Source: Blastocystis sp. Blastoise (lineage: Eukaryota > Sar > Bigyra > Opalinata > Blastocystidae). Taken from it: 64,000 nt of DNA. Shown here in pieces: positions 25,256 to 43,981 of the stretch; the first letter of the stretch is position 1, and each line of letters starts with the position of its first letter. The notes below the pieces were generated by a model. It ran no database searches, was not told where the DNA came from, and was given only the letters and a program-made list of their open reading frames with translations. The DNA lies in assembly GCA_039096225.1 (NCBI GenBank), contig JBBPEB010000025.1:329001-393000 (forward strand). The letters are read 5' to 3'. Made by a program: the position numbers and the translations under genes.

Positions 25256-27404
25256 AGGGTATGGGAGTATCCCAACGTCTCCGAGTATGACTAGGTGTAT
25301 AAAATAATTATGGGGATAACTTATATTTTATAATAACTGCTAGGGGTATTATATATATATATATGGATTGAATATTGAGTATGTATATATATTATGCCTT
25401 ATTATACATATGATGACATATATAGAGTAGATTTAAGTGAGGTTCGTGAAAGTAATTGGGGATTGCCAATTAGGTATGCTTATATAGATCTGATATTGTT
25501 AATATAGCCTTGTATAGTTATGTTGAAGTGGTTAGATGAATAAGCAAGTCATATTAGACTTTTATCATAATGGTCGACATTTGGCTGTCAAAAATAGTCT
25601 TTGGGTTATATTATTGATGTATATTATTATATAAGTATGTATTATATCTAAATAGTATATAGGAAATCATATTAAAGAAATATTGATGGAGAATTACAAT
25701 TACAGAATGTGGAGTTATCTAGAGGTTTGTTTTGTCTTGTTCAATCCCATTATGGTATGAGTAGTATATAATAACATTATTATCAATATATCTTCTCTAG
25801 TTGTATAGAAATGGCAGTTAATTGATGTTCAGGAGTTATTATTGTTTTTAATATTTAACACTATCGTTTAGTCCTAGATGATGTATAGTACTATTATGTG
25901 AATTATTAGATGATTAACTGATATTATTGGAGAGTTATGGATGATTATATATTCAAAATAAAAATAATAAAAATTTTAGTAAAAAGGTATATTATGATTC
26001 TTTTCTCATTTATTTATTCTTATTGTTGTTATATATGCTTATTATTTGATATATATATTATAGAATTATTATTTTAACATATTTTCCTAGTCGATTATTG
26101 TTATTAATACTACATATAATATTTATATATGCTTTATTATGTATATTGTTATTCTATATATTATTATTTTATTATATTGTTAATTACTATTATATATAGA
26201 AAAAGTGTATTAATGATCGAATGAATTCATTTATATGTTTATTTGAAGTATGTATTATATTTATATATATTGTATATTTATATATATTGTATATTTATAT
26301 ATATTGTGTATTTAGATATATGTGTATATATTATATATATATATGTATACTTATATATTTATTGTATATATATAGAATGATGAATTTTTGTTATTTCTTT
26401 CTATCAGGGGAAAATAATTGTATATATATATAATATTATATATGTTCTTTTATGTATATTGATCCTATAATGATTGTATATGCTATATATTAATATTATT
26501 CTATGTACTAATTCTTGTTTTAAATAAATATGCATGATATATTATATTATTATATAGATATTATATATTTTCTATTATACTTTCTATTTCTGTATACAAT
26601 TTATACTAAATGATTACTATTTATATATGAATATTTTTAGTATATTTATTATCATTTATATATATAGTAATGTCATATTCTAGAATTATTGAGACTGTGT
26701 ATCTTTCAACTTTATATTGATGTATATAGTCTATATATATATATATATATATTCCTATATACTTTTTATGATGTTGTATATAATTTTTATTACATAATAT
26801 ATATACTAGTCTTGTTGTATATAGTATGTGTTAGTTCTATTGCTATTATTAATAAATGTATCTTCTAGCTTGTTCATTCATAATATTATATTATGTATGT
26901 ATATTATTCTATCTATTTATCTTGTTTTATATTCAATTTTTTATACTTTTCTTATAGTATATATATAACTCTATAACTTGTATTTATTTAATAATTGATA
27001 TATATATATATAGACTTTTTATTAAAAATAGTCAAATATACTCATATTTTAGGATATACTTTATTACCTGTTGGATTCATAAAATTATTTTGCTTTTCTT
27101 GATGTAAATATGTTCAACTTGTATATATTTATTATCATTATTTACTATATATATATATGTATATTTTTTTTATGTTTTGCATATACTATATTTATATTTT
27201 ATAGGTATTTTATTTATGGTGTTATTATTATTTTTGTTGGGTATCTTAAAAGTATGTAGTATCGTATATAATTGGTATTTATACTATAGACTTGTTATGT
27301 ACATAGCTTTTATGTAAATATATATGTTGATATATATATATATTTAATATATATAGTTATTATTACATATGTTTTGTATATTCGTTGTATAATTATATAT
27401 TTAT

Positions 27405-27960
27405 TATTATATATAGTTGTTATTATATAAAGTTGTTATTATATATTTATTATATATAGTTGTTATTAGATTTATTATGTATAACTGTTATTATATATTT
27501 ATTATATATAGTTGTTATTATATATAGTTGTTATTATATATAGTTGTTATTATATATAGCTGTTATTATATATAGTTGTTATTATATATTTATTATATAT
27601 AGCTGTTATTATATATAACTGTTATTATATATAGTTGTTATATATAGTTGTTATATATTAATATATGTATTTGTTATATGTATTTATTATATATAGTTGT
27701 TATATAGTTATTATTATATATAGTTGTTATATAGTTATTATTATATATAGTTGTTATATAGTTATTATTATATATAGTTGTTATATAGTTATTATTATAT
27801 ATAGTTGTTATATAGTTATTATTATATATATTATTATATAGTTGTTATTATATATTTATTATATAGCTATTATTATATATTAATATATGTATTTATTATA
27901 TATATTTATTATATACAATTATTATATAGTTATTATTATATATATTATTATATATTAATA
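27405..27960. repeat. AT-rich minisatellite in MULE interior
   Basis: Imperfect tandem units of the type TATATAGTTGTTATTA, changing towards the right into TATAGTTATTATTATATA. No protein-coding sense in any frame. Confidence 0.7.
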
Positions 27961-30079
27961 TATATATATATTTATTATATAGTTATTATTAGCTTTTCTT
28001 CGTTTACATTCCTCTATATATGGTTTTTTACAAATATGTCTATATATTTGCCATGTATATAAATATTATTTATATTGTTTATTAATGCTTATTATATATA
28101 TAGTCATTATAAATATGCTTATTATATTATTTTCTTATTATATAATTTGCTTATTATATACATATACTTATTATATACATATACTTATTATATACATATA
28201 CTTATTATTATATATTATACTTATTATATATAAGACTATATATATACTTATTATATAATACACTTATTAAATATATTATATATAATGCTTATTATATATA
28301 TAGTTATACGTGTCCATGATTAACCTTCTCCATTATGCATATATTGTGTAAGATGTATATAGATCAATAAGATAACGTACTTATAGATATATATGACTTG
28401 TATAACTCAATAAATAAAAGTATATATATATATAATAATAATTATTATTATTATATATATATATATTGTTTTAAGTCATCGAATCTATTTTTATACGTTA
28501 TTAACTCTTGTTTCTTATATGACTTCTTTTTATATTATATACAATTACTGATATATATATGATATATATATGATATATATTTCCTTCGTTCTTTTTCTTT
28601 ATAAATTATTTTGGTTTCTAGATTTAGTCCAATATATTTATAGATATCTTTTTTACTGTTTTGTATTTCATATCTTTATAAGTAATATATGTTTATATAT
28701 ATATTTAATTCTATTCTATATATATAGTAATAAGTCGATAGCCTTTTATATATCTTCCTGGTTTCAATGGCATAAAAGTTTCGTTGAAGTCTATAATACT
28801 TTATATTTTCATTATATTATTCGTTATACTTATTATATATATATATAGGTTTATGTTGCTCTATGAGTAAATAGTATTATATATTATATACTTATTCTAT
28901 TGTTTTATATATAACTTATCCTATTCGTGTATATTCTTTTATATAGGTTTCTGCAAATTATATTTCTACTAATGCATATGAGATTTCTTTATGTATATAA
29001 ATATATATATATAGTTTTCTACACTATTTGATATTTTATATATTTAGTTTGTATAAAAACTATTTCATTTATAATCTACAATTATATTATCATTTCATTA
29101 AATATAATATATATATAGTTGTTTTAGTATATAGTCTCTTCTGAATTCTAGTATATCATATGCATCTATCATTCCTTATCTGTATATATATATAAATTTA
29201 ATTCTTTAGTATACTCATATTTTATATCCCTTTCCTTCTTATACTATTATATATCTTTTATAGAGAATTCATATATATATATATCCTTTTATATGCTTCT
29301 AATCATGAATACAGTACTTGATCTTTTTTCAACTGTTTGTGATTAATGTCCTTATCATCCCATATTACTCTTGATAAGAAGATTTTTAGTATATATATAT
29401 AAGTATATATATATAAATACTTATATATAAAGATAATTATATGTTAATATGTACTTGTATATATACTTATATATATACTAGTATATAAGTTTATATTAAT
29501 ATATATATACTTATATATACTAATATATATCATATCTATATGTATATTATCTTCAATATTCTCTATAGTCCATCATTTTTAACTATTTGTAACTTATTAT
29601 CTTTTTATATTATATACACAGTATATATAGTCTTCATTTATTAGAAAACATCTACAATTAAAATATGTATATAGATCTATACATATATAATTTTTATACA
29701 ATTATATTTTATTATTTTATTCATTATATCTAATATATACTTATATTAATGCTTATTTATTCTCTCTGTCCTTTATTTATATCTTTATACGCTTTTATTA
29801 TTCTATATAAATTATTTATAATCTTTATTGTCTACATCTTTTATACTATTTATACGACTATATATATTTTCCATTTATTTCATTATAAAAGATTTATTTA
29901 TTTAGTGTTTATTCCACTTGTTCTACAAATATAAGAAATCATTATGGATATTCATTAACAATATAGGTATAATAATAATACGAATATTATTATACTTATA
30001 TACATAAAAATTTATATATTGTTTATATGTTTTTCTTTAAGATTTTGCTTTTATTGATTATATCAATAGTTTTAACACT

Positions 30080-30148
30080 CCTTAGACTGTTTATGGTCAG
30101 TAGCAATTATTATTGGATTGCTATCAGGTTCAATTCCTGATCTAATGT
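30080..30148 (+). other. tRNA-like sequence (tRNA relic or SINE head)
   Basis: A perfect T-arm (TCAGG TTCAATT CCTGA) holds a polymerase III B box, GGTTCAATTCC. CCTTAGA at the 5' end pairs with TCTAATG after the T-arm at six of seven positions. A D-arm-like ACTG...CAGT encloses TTTATGGT, and CAATT/GATTG encloses a 7-nt loop ATTATTG. Linker lengths are shorter than in a standard tRNA and position 37 is T, so it is more likely degenerate or tRNA-derived than a working tRNA. A T-run follows about 20 nt downstream. Confidence 0.4.
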
Positions 30149-32129
30149 CATTTATTGTTATTTTTTTAAATATTTTTAAATATTTTTATTTATATATATT
30201 ATATTCGTTTACTCTTCCATTATACAGATATATAGTACTTTGAGATATTTAATCAACTATGTATATGGTCAGTCGCTCTCCTATAATGTTTTTATTTAAT
30301 CTTTCCCAACACACAACACATTGCTAATTAGATGCATCAATTATTTTCTATATAAACTATATTTCATTGATTCCTCATTATATACAATTCTAAGCATCAA
30401 TAAAACATTAAGATTCTGAATAGACTTCTTAAAGTGAATCAACTGTAAATGCATTTCATTTTATTAACTTAAAATGAATTAAGGTAGTTAATTCAAATCT
30501 AAAACATATTTATATCCAATTTTAACCTTTGTGATTTAGTTTCTATTGCTCTTATAAGGTCTGTAATACTGATCATCACAATCAACTTCAAAATAGGATT
30601 CTAATCGTTCACTGTATAACATTCAAATAGGTTTTGCTACTCATAACTTCAAAAATTAATAGAATTAGCCTCTTCTCTTACGACGAATTTTAAAAACTAC
30701 TAATTACATGCCTAAAAAGAAATTACTACATATTTTTGAGCTTCATTCAGTATTACTGATCAGTTGATCAACAGATAAAGCTTGTAATTTCATAAAATAA
30801 GATAATTGACAAAAATATCACCTTCATAATATAGAACATCTATCATCTGTGTGAAGATTATTTGAGCTAAGAATACCATTCATAACATAATTTACCATAA
30901 AATCAAATATGAACATAACATCAATCCATTAAACCACCTAGTTTTGATATAAAAAGTAGCGTAACGATAAATACATAGCTTAGAGAGCAGTAAATAAGTA
31001 ACAAATAATTAATAATAATTAATAAAGGTATTTTGAATAGATAAATAACATTTAATCAAAATTTACTAATGTTTTTTTAAGTAAAGTTAGGGAAATGGTA
31101 TAAAAATATAAATATTTTGTTATTTGCATGTTTGAAGCATGTATAAGCATTTATAAAGCTATTATAAGTGTATTAGAGTAGGTCAAAGTCACCATTGCCA
31201 ATGGATTAAAGTATAGACTTACTTATTTTCAAAGTTTGTATTGCGATTCAATGTAGAAATCTAATCAACTTACTTATTAAATCAAAACAAAGCATGTTGA
31301 AGACAATGATTAAGTGGCGGGTGTTTTACTTATTCTGGATTGAACCTTCCTTCATTAAACTGATTAGAAACACTTATTCAAACACTGGTTGTAGTCTTTA
31401 GGATAGTCTTTATGGTAATCTTCAATTGATTTCAAAAGAAAAGGTCTTCGAAAGATGGTTTTCTCTGTTTCAATGATGATTAAACTGTGCTACTAATACA
31501 AAATGATCAATATAATAGAGGAATAAAGGTATTTATATATAATCATATAATTTGTATCTTATCTTAATCTTAGTTCATTATTATCTATATTATACTATTG
31601 TATATCATTATATATATGTAAATATATCAATACTATTCTGAATCTAATACATTTTTATAGAATGATTCCCTTAATTGTGTGTGTGTAAAGGTGATTATGT
31701 AATGTGTTTTACTTCGAAAAGGCCTCATAATGAAGTTTTGATATATGTCTTTTAATTATTCAATGTTTCTTAATGATGATATAAATGAATATATATTTTG
31801 AGTATATATAATATATATTATATATTATACTTATGTATTTATATTGTTTTTAACTATATTGTATATACTATTTTATATTTAAATTGTATTTATATTGATT
31901 ATAGATATATAGATGATATTGATACAGTATAAACAAACAAAACAATGAGTATTATAAAAAGAAGATATGAATAATGTATATATATATATGTATATAGATA
32001 TAAAATATTTATTTATATTAGTATATATATAGATGATAGATAAATAAGGATATTAATCATATAAAGAATAAATTGTATATTAATAAATAAAGATATAATT
32101 ATATATGATGATTATTTAGTATAATATAA

Positions 32130-35100
32130 TTATAACAGATCGATTCTGTCTTCAAATGGGATACTTCTCTTCACATAAGGGATTCTCTTTCTCTTCTTCT
32201 CCATGTTGATCTCAGCCTTTCTCTTTCTTCTATTTACAACTGGTTTCCCTCTTTTCTTCATTGCATAAGATGGCTTCAATATTTGAACTTTTGGTATTTC
32301 ATCAAGTATAGTAGATGGAATCAACCTATATAAAGTATATATCATATAATTTTTTTTTAATAATTATAATAAGAATATATATTGATTTATTTATTTATAG
32401 AAATAGAATACTATTAAGAATTATAATATATAGATAGTATATAGATAGTATATAGATAGTATATAGATAGTATATAGATAGTATATAGGTAATATATAGA
32501 TAGTATATAGATAGAATATAGATAGTATATAGATAGAATATAGATAGTATATAGATAGTATATATATAGACTATAGATAGTATATAGATATTATATAGAT
32601 ATTATAGATAGTATATAGATATTATATAGATATTATATAGATAATATATAGATAGTATATAGGTAATATATAGATAGTATATAGATAGTAGATAGATAGA
32701 ATATAGGTAATGTATAGATAGTATATAGATAATATATAGATAGTATATAGATAGTATATAGATAATATATAGATAATATATAGATAGTATATAGTATACA
32801 TATAGATAGTATATAGATAGTAGATAGATAGAATATAGATAGTATATAGATATTATATAGATAGTATATAGATAGTATATAGATAGTATATAGATAGTAT
32901 ATAGATAGTAGATAGATAGTATATAGATAGTATATAGATAGTATATAGATAGTATATAGATAGTATATAGGTAATATATAGATAGTATATAGATAATATA
33001 TAGATAGTATATAGATAGTATATAGATAGTATATAGGTAATATATAGATAGTAGATAGATAGAATATAGATAATATAAAGATATTATATAGATAGTATAT
33101 AGATAGAATATAGATAATATAAAGATATTATATAGATAGTATATAGATAGAATATAGATAATATAAAGATAATATATAGATAGTAGATAGATAATATAAA
33201 GATAGAATATAGATAGAATATAGATAGAATATAGATAGAATATAGATAGTATATAGATAGTATATAAATAGTATATAGATAATATATAGATAATATATAG
33301 ATAGTATATAAATAGTATATAGATAATATATAGATAGAATATAGTATACATATAGATAGAATATAGATATTATATAGATAGTATATAGAAAGTATATAGA
33401 ATCTATCGGATATATATTTATACTATTCTACTATTATCTATATACTATCTATACTATATATACTATCTATATAGTATATATATATATATACTACATATAC
33501 TATATATACTATCTATATTCTATCTATATTCTATCCATATAATATATATATACTATCTATATACTATCTATATACTATATATACTATATATATCATTATA
33601 TACATATAAATATATACTCTCCATCATAGTTTTGATATTGATTTCTATAAATTTGATTATTCACATTTCTTAATACTCGTGGAATAATATCAGTATTATT
33701 ATTTCCTTTTTCTATTAAGTACCTAAGGAATATTATAGCATGTTTACAGGGAGTGTGTTTGTTTTGGTATTCCTTACATTCACATGTTTGCTTTTCTAAA
33801 TTTACTATATAGCTAACACCATCATTTACAACAGCAGAAACTCCATCTTTCTTTTCTTTTATATAATACTTCTTATTCTTGATTCTATTATATATATTAT
33901 CAAAACAAGGTAAGAAAACATTATCAATAGGAATACTAGTTTTTATATTAATCTGTTTTGTAATACTATAGTTATAGATACATAGAAACATTTTATGAAT
34001 AGGAATATTTCTAAAACGTTTTAATACTCTATTGTAGCTTTCAGCTACACTTGAGGAAATATACCATTTACAAATTGAATCATACTTTTGTAAACTTTTA
34101 TTATTCTTTTCCCAAACTTCAAGAACTTGACATCTAAGATCTTCATCTATAATCTTTTCTGCTTTTTCTTTTGCTTCTTCAAAAGTAGAAGCTTTATAAC
34201 TATCTATAATATATTGTTTTGTACGTAAGTCGACTCGAAGATGATCTTGTAATAAATGGAAGAAACAGAGAATATGGGGATAGTCAGGAAATACCTTTTG
34301 AACTGCCGACTTGATCCCCTTAGCTTGGTCAGAAACAATAGTAAATGTTTGATTACCATATTGACTCATTAAAACCTTCTTTAATGAAGATAATAAAGTA
34401 ACCCAAGCTTCTTCACTTTCAGATGGAAAGAATCCAAAACCAAGACATATGGATTCATGATTGATATTAACAGCTATAAAGAGTAATAGTAATAGTAATA
34501 GTAATAGTAATAGTAATAGTAATAGTAATAGTAATAGTAATAGTAATAGTAATAGTAATAGTAATAGTAATAGTAATAGTAATAATAATAGTAATAGTAA
34601 TAGTAATAGTAATAGTAATAGAAATAGTAATAATAATATATATATATTACCTGTTATAACTAAAGTAACAGTACTTCCAAGACCCATAAACGTTCCATCT
34701 AGGAAAATAACAGGAGGAGAATAATTTAATAATTTAATATTTTCACCAATTAAGGTACAACAACATAATAATGATTTATTATTATTATTTCCATCAATAA
34801 TATCATCAGTATAATCAACAGTATTAAAATCAATTTTATTATTGACTGCTTTTCCATTATATAACATATAAAAAGCTCTATTATTTGAATTACTAGTATT
34901 GAGTTGTTTTATTATTTGAGGTATATAAGAATATGATATATCATCATTTAGAAGAAACCTCGTTGTAGAACAATATATTATATGTCGATTAATTGAAGGA
35001 AACAATGAATGTAGTTCATTAATAATATCTTTAGATATCATTCCTTTATATTTTTCATGACATAATAAATAATTATATACAAATGTACTATTTAATGGAC

Positions 35101-36479
35101 TTCTAAATAATAATCTAAAGTTTGTATTAATATAACTAATATTAGGTTTATCTTTACTTTGACTAATAACATTCTCAAAGTATTCCAATGAAACAGATCG
35201 TACAGGAGTTGTTATATTATTAACCTTGTCTTTAAACCCATTCATTAATACTTCATCATCTTGACTATTATTGTTTATATCAATATCACTTTCTTCCTCA
35301 TTTTCTTTCTCATTTTCATAATCATTTTCTTTTTCTTTTTCTATTACTTCTTCTTCTTCTTCTTCTTCTTCTAATATATCATCTATATACATATCAGGGA
35401 ATGTTTGATTATTTATTCTTTTTTCATTATTTTTTTGCATCTCATATAATAATAAATCCATTTCAGAACTCATATAAACTCTTTTCTCAAGTATAGGATC
35501 TTTTTTCTGAATTATTTCAGTTTCTATTTCAGTTAAAGGAGTATCATCTGTTCTTTCTTCATATTGTAATGATTCATCAATATTCACTTCATGATTATTA
35601 TTTTCTTTAATTTGATTAGAAACTAATTCCTTTTCTAATAGTTGAAGACCAGCTATATCTATAATAGTATTTCTATCTTGTTCATTATTATTATTAGGTA
35701 TTTCTTTATTATCATTATTAATAGGTATATTATTAGTTGTTATATTAATTTGTTTTTGATAATAGTCACAAACAGATTGTTTTATTCTATTTTCCTTCAT
35801 AAGTTCTATATAGTGAGAAGTAAATTTCGAACATTTCTAAATAAATAAAATAGTTAATATATAAAAATATAGTTTTTATTAATAAGAGAATTGATAGTAT
35901 ATATAGAAAATATTATTTTAATGTAAAATATAATAAATATTGTAATTATATATATTTATACATCTGTATCATGTTGATGGAAGTGTGTTAAGTGATATTT
36001 TCCATCTTTAAAGTTGTATTGAATTATGTAATTGCATCCCATGATGGGACATTTGTATTTGACATATTGTTTTGAACTTCTTTGAATCATCATAGAATAG
36101 CCATTACTATATGCAGATAATCTTAAAAAAACCTCAATCTCTTCTCTTGACCCAAATTCAGGGCGAATGTTGAAAAGTAACGATATTAGAAAATTCCTAT
36201 AGATAATGCATAGGTAGTTTGTATAATCTCTGAAAAACCCATTAAAACTGTTTTCTTCAATCAAAGAGGCAATCTGATTTTGGTCAATGTTTTTAAACAT
36301 GCTAAAAGTTGTTTTTGTTAACGGATTCACTCTTGAATCCTTATCAGGACGTCTCTAGATATTAAAATATTTATATATGTGTAAAATACTTGTATGACGG
36401 AAGGAATGTGTTGAACATATTGAGTAAAATCCTCATTTTCCACTTCCTTATCTATTCTGTCAATATCCCGTCTATCCAT
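32130..36479 (-). CDS. MULE transposase (WRKY/GCM-like finger, MULE and SWIM domains)
   Basis: Five exons (36479-36390, 36354-35962, 35836-34651, 34473-33618, 32325-32130) splice in phase to 906 residues. Near residues 138-160 a zinc-binding segment YKCPIMGCNYIIQY...HFHQHD (C-x4-C, H-x-H) resembles the WRKY/GCM-type finger of MULE transposases. A long acidic linker follows. The DDE core includes VIFLDGTFMG (first Asp), FTIVSDQAKGIKSAVQKVFP (second Asp) and HILCFFHLLQDHLR. The SWIM zinc finger is CECKEYQNKHTPCKHAIIF. The last exon, basic and Pro/Lys/Arg-rich (MKKRGKPVVNRRKRKAEINM), is typical of MULE C-termini and is reached only by skipping a 1.3-kb minisatellite intron. Intron 3 is a (TTACTA)n array. 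No stop or frameshift is seen. Confidence 0.88.
32326..33617 (-). repeat. 1.3-kb minisatellite intron of the MULE transposase
   Basis: On the + strand most of 32420-33400 is a tandem array of TATATAGATAG-type units with variants (GTAATATA, GAATATA). At 33420-33600 the same units appear in the opposite orientation (CTATCTATATACTATC), so the two could fold back on each other. On the coding strand the donor is GTATATATTTATATG and the acceptor CTTTATATAG. The junction restores a Glu codon in phase 2, which supports this being one intron. Confidence 0.65.
34474..34650 (-). repeat. MULE intron with (TTACTA)n array
   Basis: A hexanucleotide array, AGTAAT on the + strand, inside a 177-nt intron with donor GTAATATATATA and acceptor TTTATAG. 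The flanking codons join as VTLVIT / AVNINHES. Confidence 0.85.
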
Positions 36480-36638
36480 TTAAGTCAAATTTAAACAAAT
36501 AGGTCGAATATGGCAAAAATTAATTATTAGTAGAAAACACATATAGTTTCTTGACTGGGAATTTTACAACATATTTGTATTATATTCTAGTCGCCATTAT
36601 GTTAAAAATACCGCGGGTCATAGGACCCTCTGGAAACG

Positions 36639-36689
36639 ACTGTATTGTCTGACTTTTTAACAATTCTACTGTATAGGCTGATTTATCTC
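36639..36689. repeat. MULE right terminal inverted repeat
   Basis: 51 bp ending GGCTGATTTATCTC; exact reverse complement of 25205-25255, followed by the TSD copy AAAATAAAT. Confidence 0.95.
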
Positions 36690-36946
36690 AAAATAAATTG
36701 ACGGGAATCATGGGAATTTATTAATTTTAACCAGTTCTATTTCAAAGAATCAAAAACAAATCAATTGATTTGTTTTTAAAGAAAAAAAATGATTATTCGT
36801 GATTATTTGACTTTGTTTTCAATGATAACAAAAAGTGATTTTATCGTTAATTATTGTCGATACATAGTATTTATCATTGTATTCATCGCATAAGTGATTT
36901 AAATAATTGATGCTATTGTGTGAAGCATAAAAAAAGAAATTTGCTC

Positions 36947-41518
<4,572 letters not shown>

Positions 41519-42589
41519 ATATATTTATTATATATATGCTATTTATTATGTATATTTATATATTTTTTATAATATACATTATAAACAAAGTATATATCTT
41601 AATATTCTTTTTTATTACAAAAAATAAATTTCCATTCTTTATTATAATTATACACGCTGTCTGTTTATAGAATATACCTAATAGTAGCAAACAATTTTAT
41701 GTTTAAAATATTATACTATTTTTTTTCTTCTTTTTATTGTAGACTCTTTATATTTTAAATGATATCAATATGCTAATATTAGGTGCGTTTCTTAATCATA
41801 TACATAAATTATTTTCTTTTTCATTTTCATGCTTATAATTGGTTTTATTCTTTTTCATCTGTATCATTAAATATATTTCTCAAAGAGTATAAATATATAT
41901 AAGTATAAATATATATATATATGTTTTCTTTTTTTCGCTATTCCATGTCTTGTTCTATATTTATTTATATCAATATTGTAATTATATATATTATTATGTA
42001 AAATGGAATAGTATATACTCTTCTTCGTTATTTTCTTGATCATTTTGTTTATTTTGTTTTCTTCTCATTTTGTTTTTGTTTTCATTCTTTTTCTTTTAAA
42101 TATGTTTTACATCTAATAGCATCATTGTCTTGCGTATTTTATTTCAAATAATATAATTCATTAGAAATCTAATCATAATATATACCTTTAACAACAACAA
42201 AAATAAAAATGTTTTGATTTTATTTTTTTAAAAATTCCATATCTATATTTAACTATCGTAGATTAATCACCGTACTCTGTACTATACTATGACATATTGA
42301 TAATGAATAAAATATACAATACCATTATCAAAGAGTGTTAATGAATTCATATAACGTTTTCTAGATAATAGAATATATTCATATAACACTTTTACATGCA
42401 ATACATATTCATAAAAAAATCTAATCAATATGTACAGCAAAAAATTAAAGAATACAACCTTTCATTATTTAGCCAGTTTCAGAATTTCTCAGCGAGAATA
42501 TAAAAATACAGTCAGTTTATCGAATCCGAAAAAGAAAACAGAACTTTGTCATTTTTAATTCATTATTTTCTTGAGTAATTAAAGATAAC
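41519..42589. other. Intergenic, between PKG-like and TMEM62-like genes
   Basis: AT-rich spacer between two genes on the same strand. It contains AATAGTAGCAAACAATT at 41680-41696, also found 84 bases after the SR-like gene (21600-21616). Otherwise nothing recognisable. Confidence 0.6.
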
Positions 42590-43848
42590 ATGAAATATCT
42601 AATTGCTTTTTTACTCTTCTATGTTCTCGTGTTTTCTTATGAGTTAAAACCTTTTGTAACAGTTCAGATATCAGATATTCATATCTCCCATCTTGAAAAC
42701 GATACAAGAATATCTGATTTAAAAGAGTTTACGAATAACTTACTGAAAACAATAGATCCAAATGTTTTAATGATAACTGGAGATATGACAGATGGAAAAC
42801 AAGCTCTTCTTTTAAGTATATATTAACTTAGATATAATTACTAAAGAAACAATTATGTAGGTGAAGAAATTGAAGAAGAATGGAAAACGTATGTGTCATT
42901 TCTGGTTAATCTATATGTTTATTTTATCTCTAAATATAAGAGTTTTTATCTATATATTGCGTTTTTTATTAATATACAGTTATATATTTTTTTATCCCTA
43001 TAGATATTATGAAATAATGAAGACTAGTGGTTGGTATGATTCTGGAAAACTGATTGATATTCGCGGGAATCATGATAATACTAATTTATATTCGGATAAT
43101 CGGCAAATATATAGTAAATATTCTATTTGTGGAAAAGAGAAATTTGTATATATACGTAAATATATTTATGGAAATGAAACAATATGTTTTATTGGTTATG
43201 ATGGTACTTATAATCCTTGTATATATTATTATTATTATATATAATAGTTTTAAATGATATATATTATTTATTATTATATTAGTATTGCTATATTATAGTG
43301 ATTATATATATATATATAGCGCAATCTATAAGTGAAACCTTTTTTGGTGTTTCTTCCAAATATCGTAATAGTATATTTAAATCATTAAATTTCACGTATA
43401 TATATAAAGAATGATACTATTTATTATTATTCTATATATATGTTCATTTATAATCTATATGCATTTAAATTGTTTTATATTACTCTTTAAAGAATGATAT
43501 ATATATATATATATATATATAGTGATTGCTCCTTTCGTACCTTCTTTACTCACTACCCAACAAGTTATATTGATTTATCCTCCATTTCTAAGACATTATC
43601 TGCCTACCGACCACAGATTTACGCCGCAGGACATCTTCATACTCTCTTTGGAGTAGAAGAAAGAGCTTATTCAGAATGGGACGGATTACAAACAGTTGTC
43701 AGTGACTGGAAGAAAAATAGAATAATAGCCTTGCATTCTTATTATTATGGTTTATATACATATTTTGATTTTTCTTATCATATATATAAACAACAACCAA
43801 TTATATTTGTACAAAACCCACCTGTATATATATATTTATATATATATT

Positions 43849-43909
<61 letters not shown>

Positions 43910-43923
43910 TATATATATATATA

Positions 43924-43981
<58 letters not shown>

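Larger units (their letters stand above)
25256..32129. other. AT-rich interior of the MULE
   Basis: About 6.9 kb of T-rich (on +), very low-complexity sequence. It holds a TATATAGTTGTTATTA-type minisatellite (about 27405-27960), a run of CTTATTATATACATATA units (about 28130-28210), and a tRNA-like sequence at 30080-30148. Short exon-like stretches near 25395-25740 have less biased composition but could not be assembled into a gene. From about 30.5 to 31.5 kb the sequence is less repetitive but still without a frame. Confidence 0.7.
25196..36698 (-). mobile_element. Mutator-like element (MULE), 11.5 kb, 51-bp TIRs, 9-bp TSD
   Basis: The element covers 25205-36689 (11,485 bp). The terminal inverted repeats (25205-25255 and 36639-36689) begin GAGATAAATCAGCC and are identical over 51 bases. 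They are flanked by the 9-bp duplication AAAATAAAT (25196-25204 and 36690-36698), the typical Mutator size. The right quarter encodes an intact transposase with WRKY/GCM-like, MULE and SWIM domains. The left 7 kb is extremely AT-rich with minisatellites, a tRNA-like sequence and no convincing gene. Perfect TIRs and an intact gene indicate recent activity. Confidence 0.95.

Noticed and set aside
31331-31350. Minus-strand B-box-like GGTTCAATCC
   Set aside because: The flanking bases do not form a T-stem, and no acceptor stem is found.
32602-33351. Open frame encoding repeated YLYTIYILS units on the minus strand
   Set aside because: Product of the TATATAGATAG minisatellite. Its codon content follows the repeat, and it lies inside an intron of the MULE transposase.
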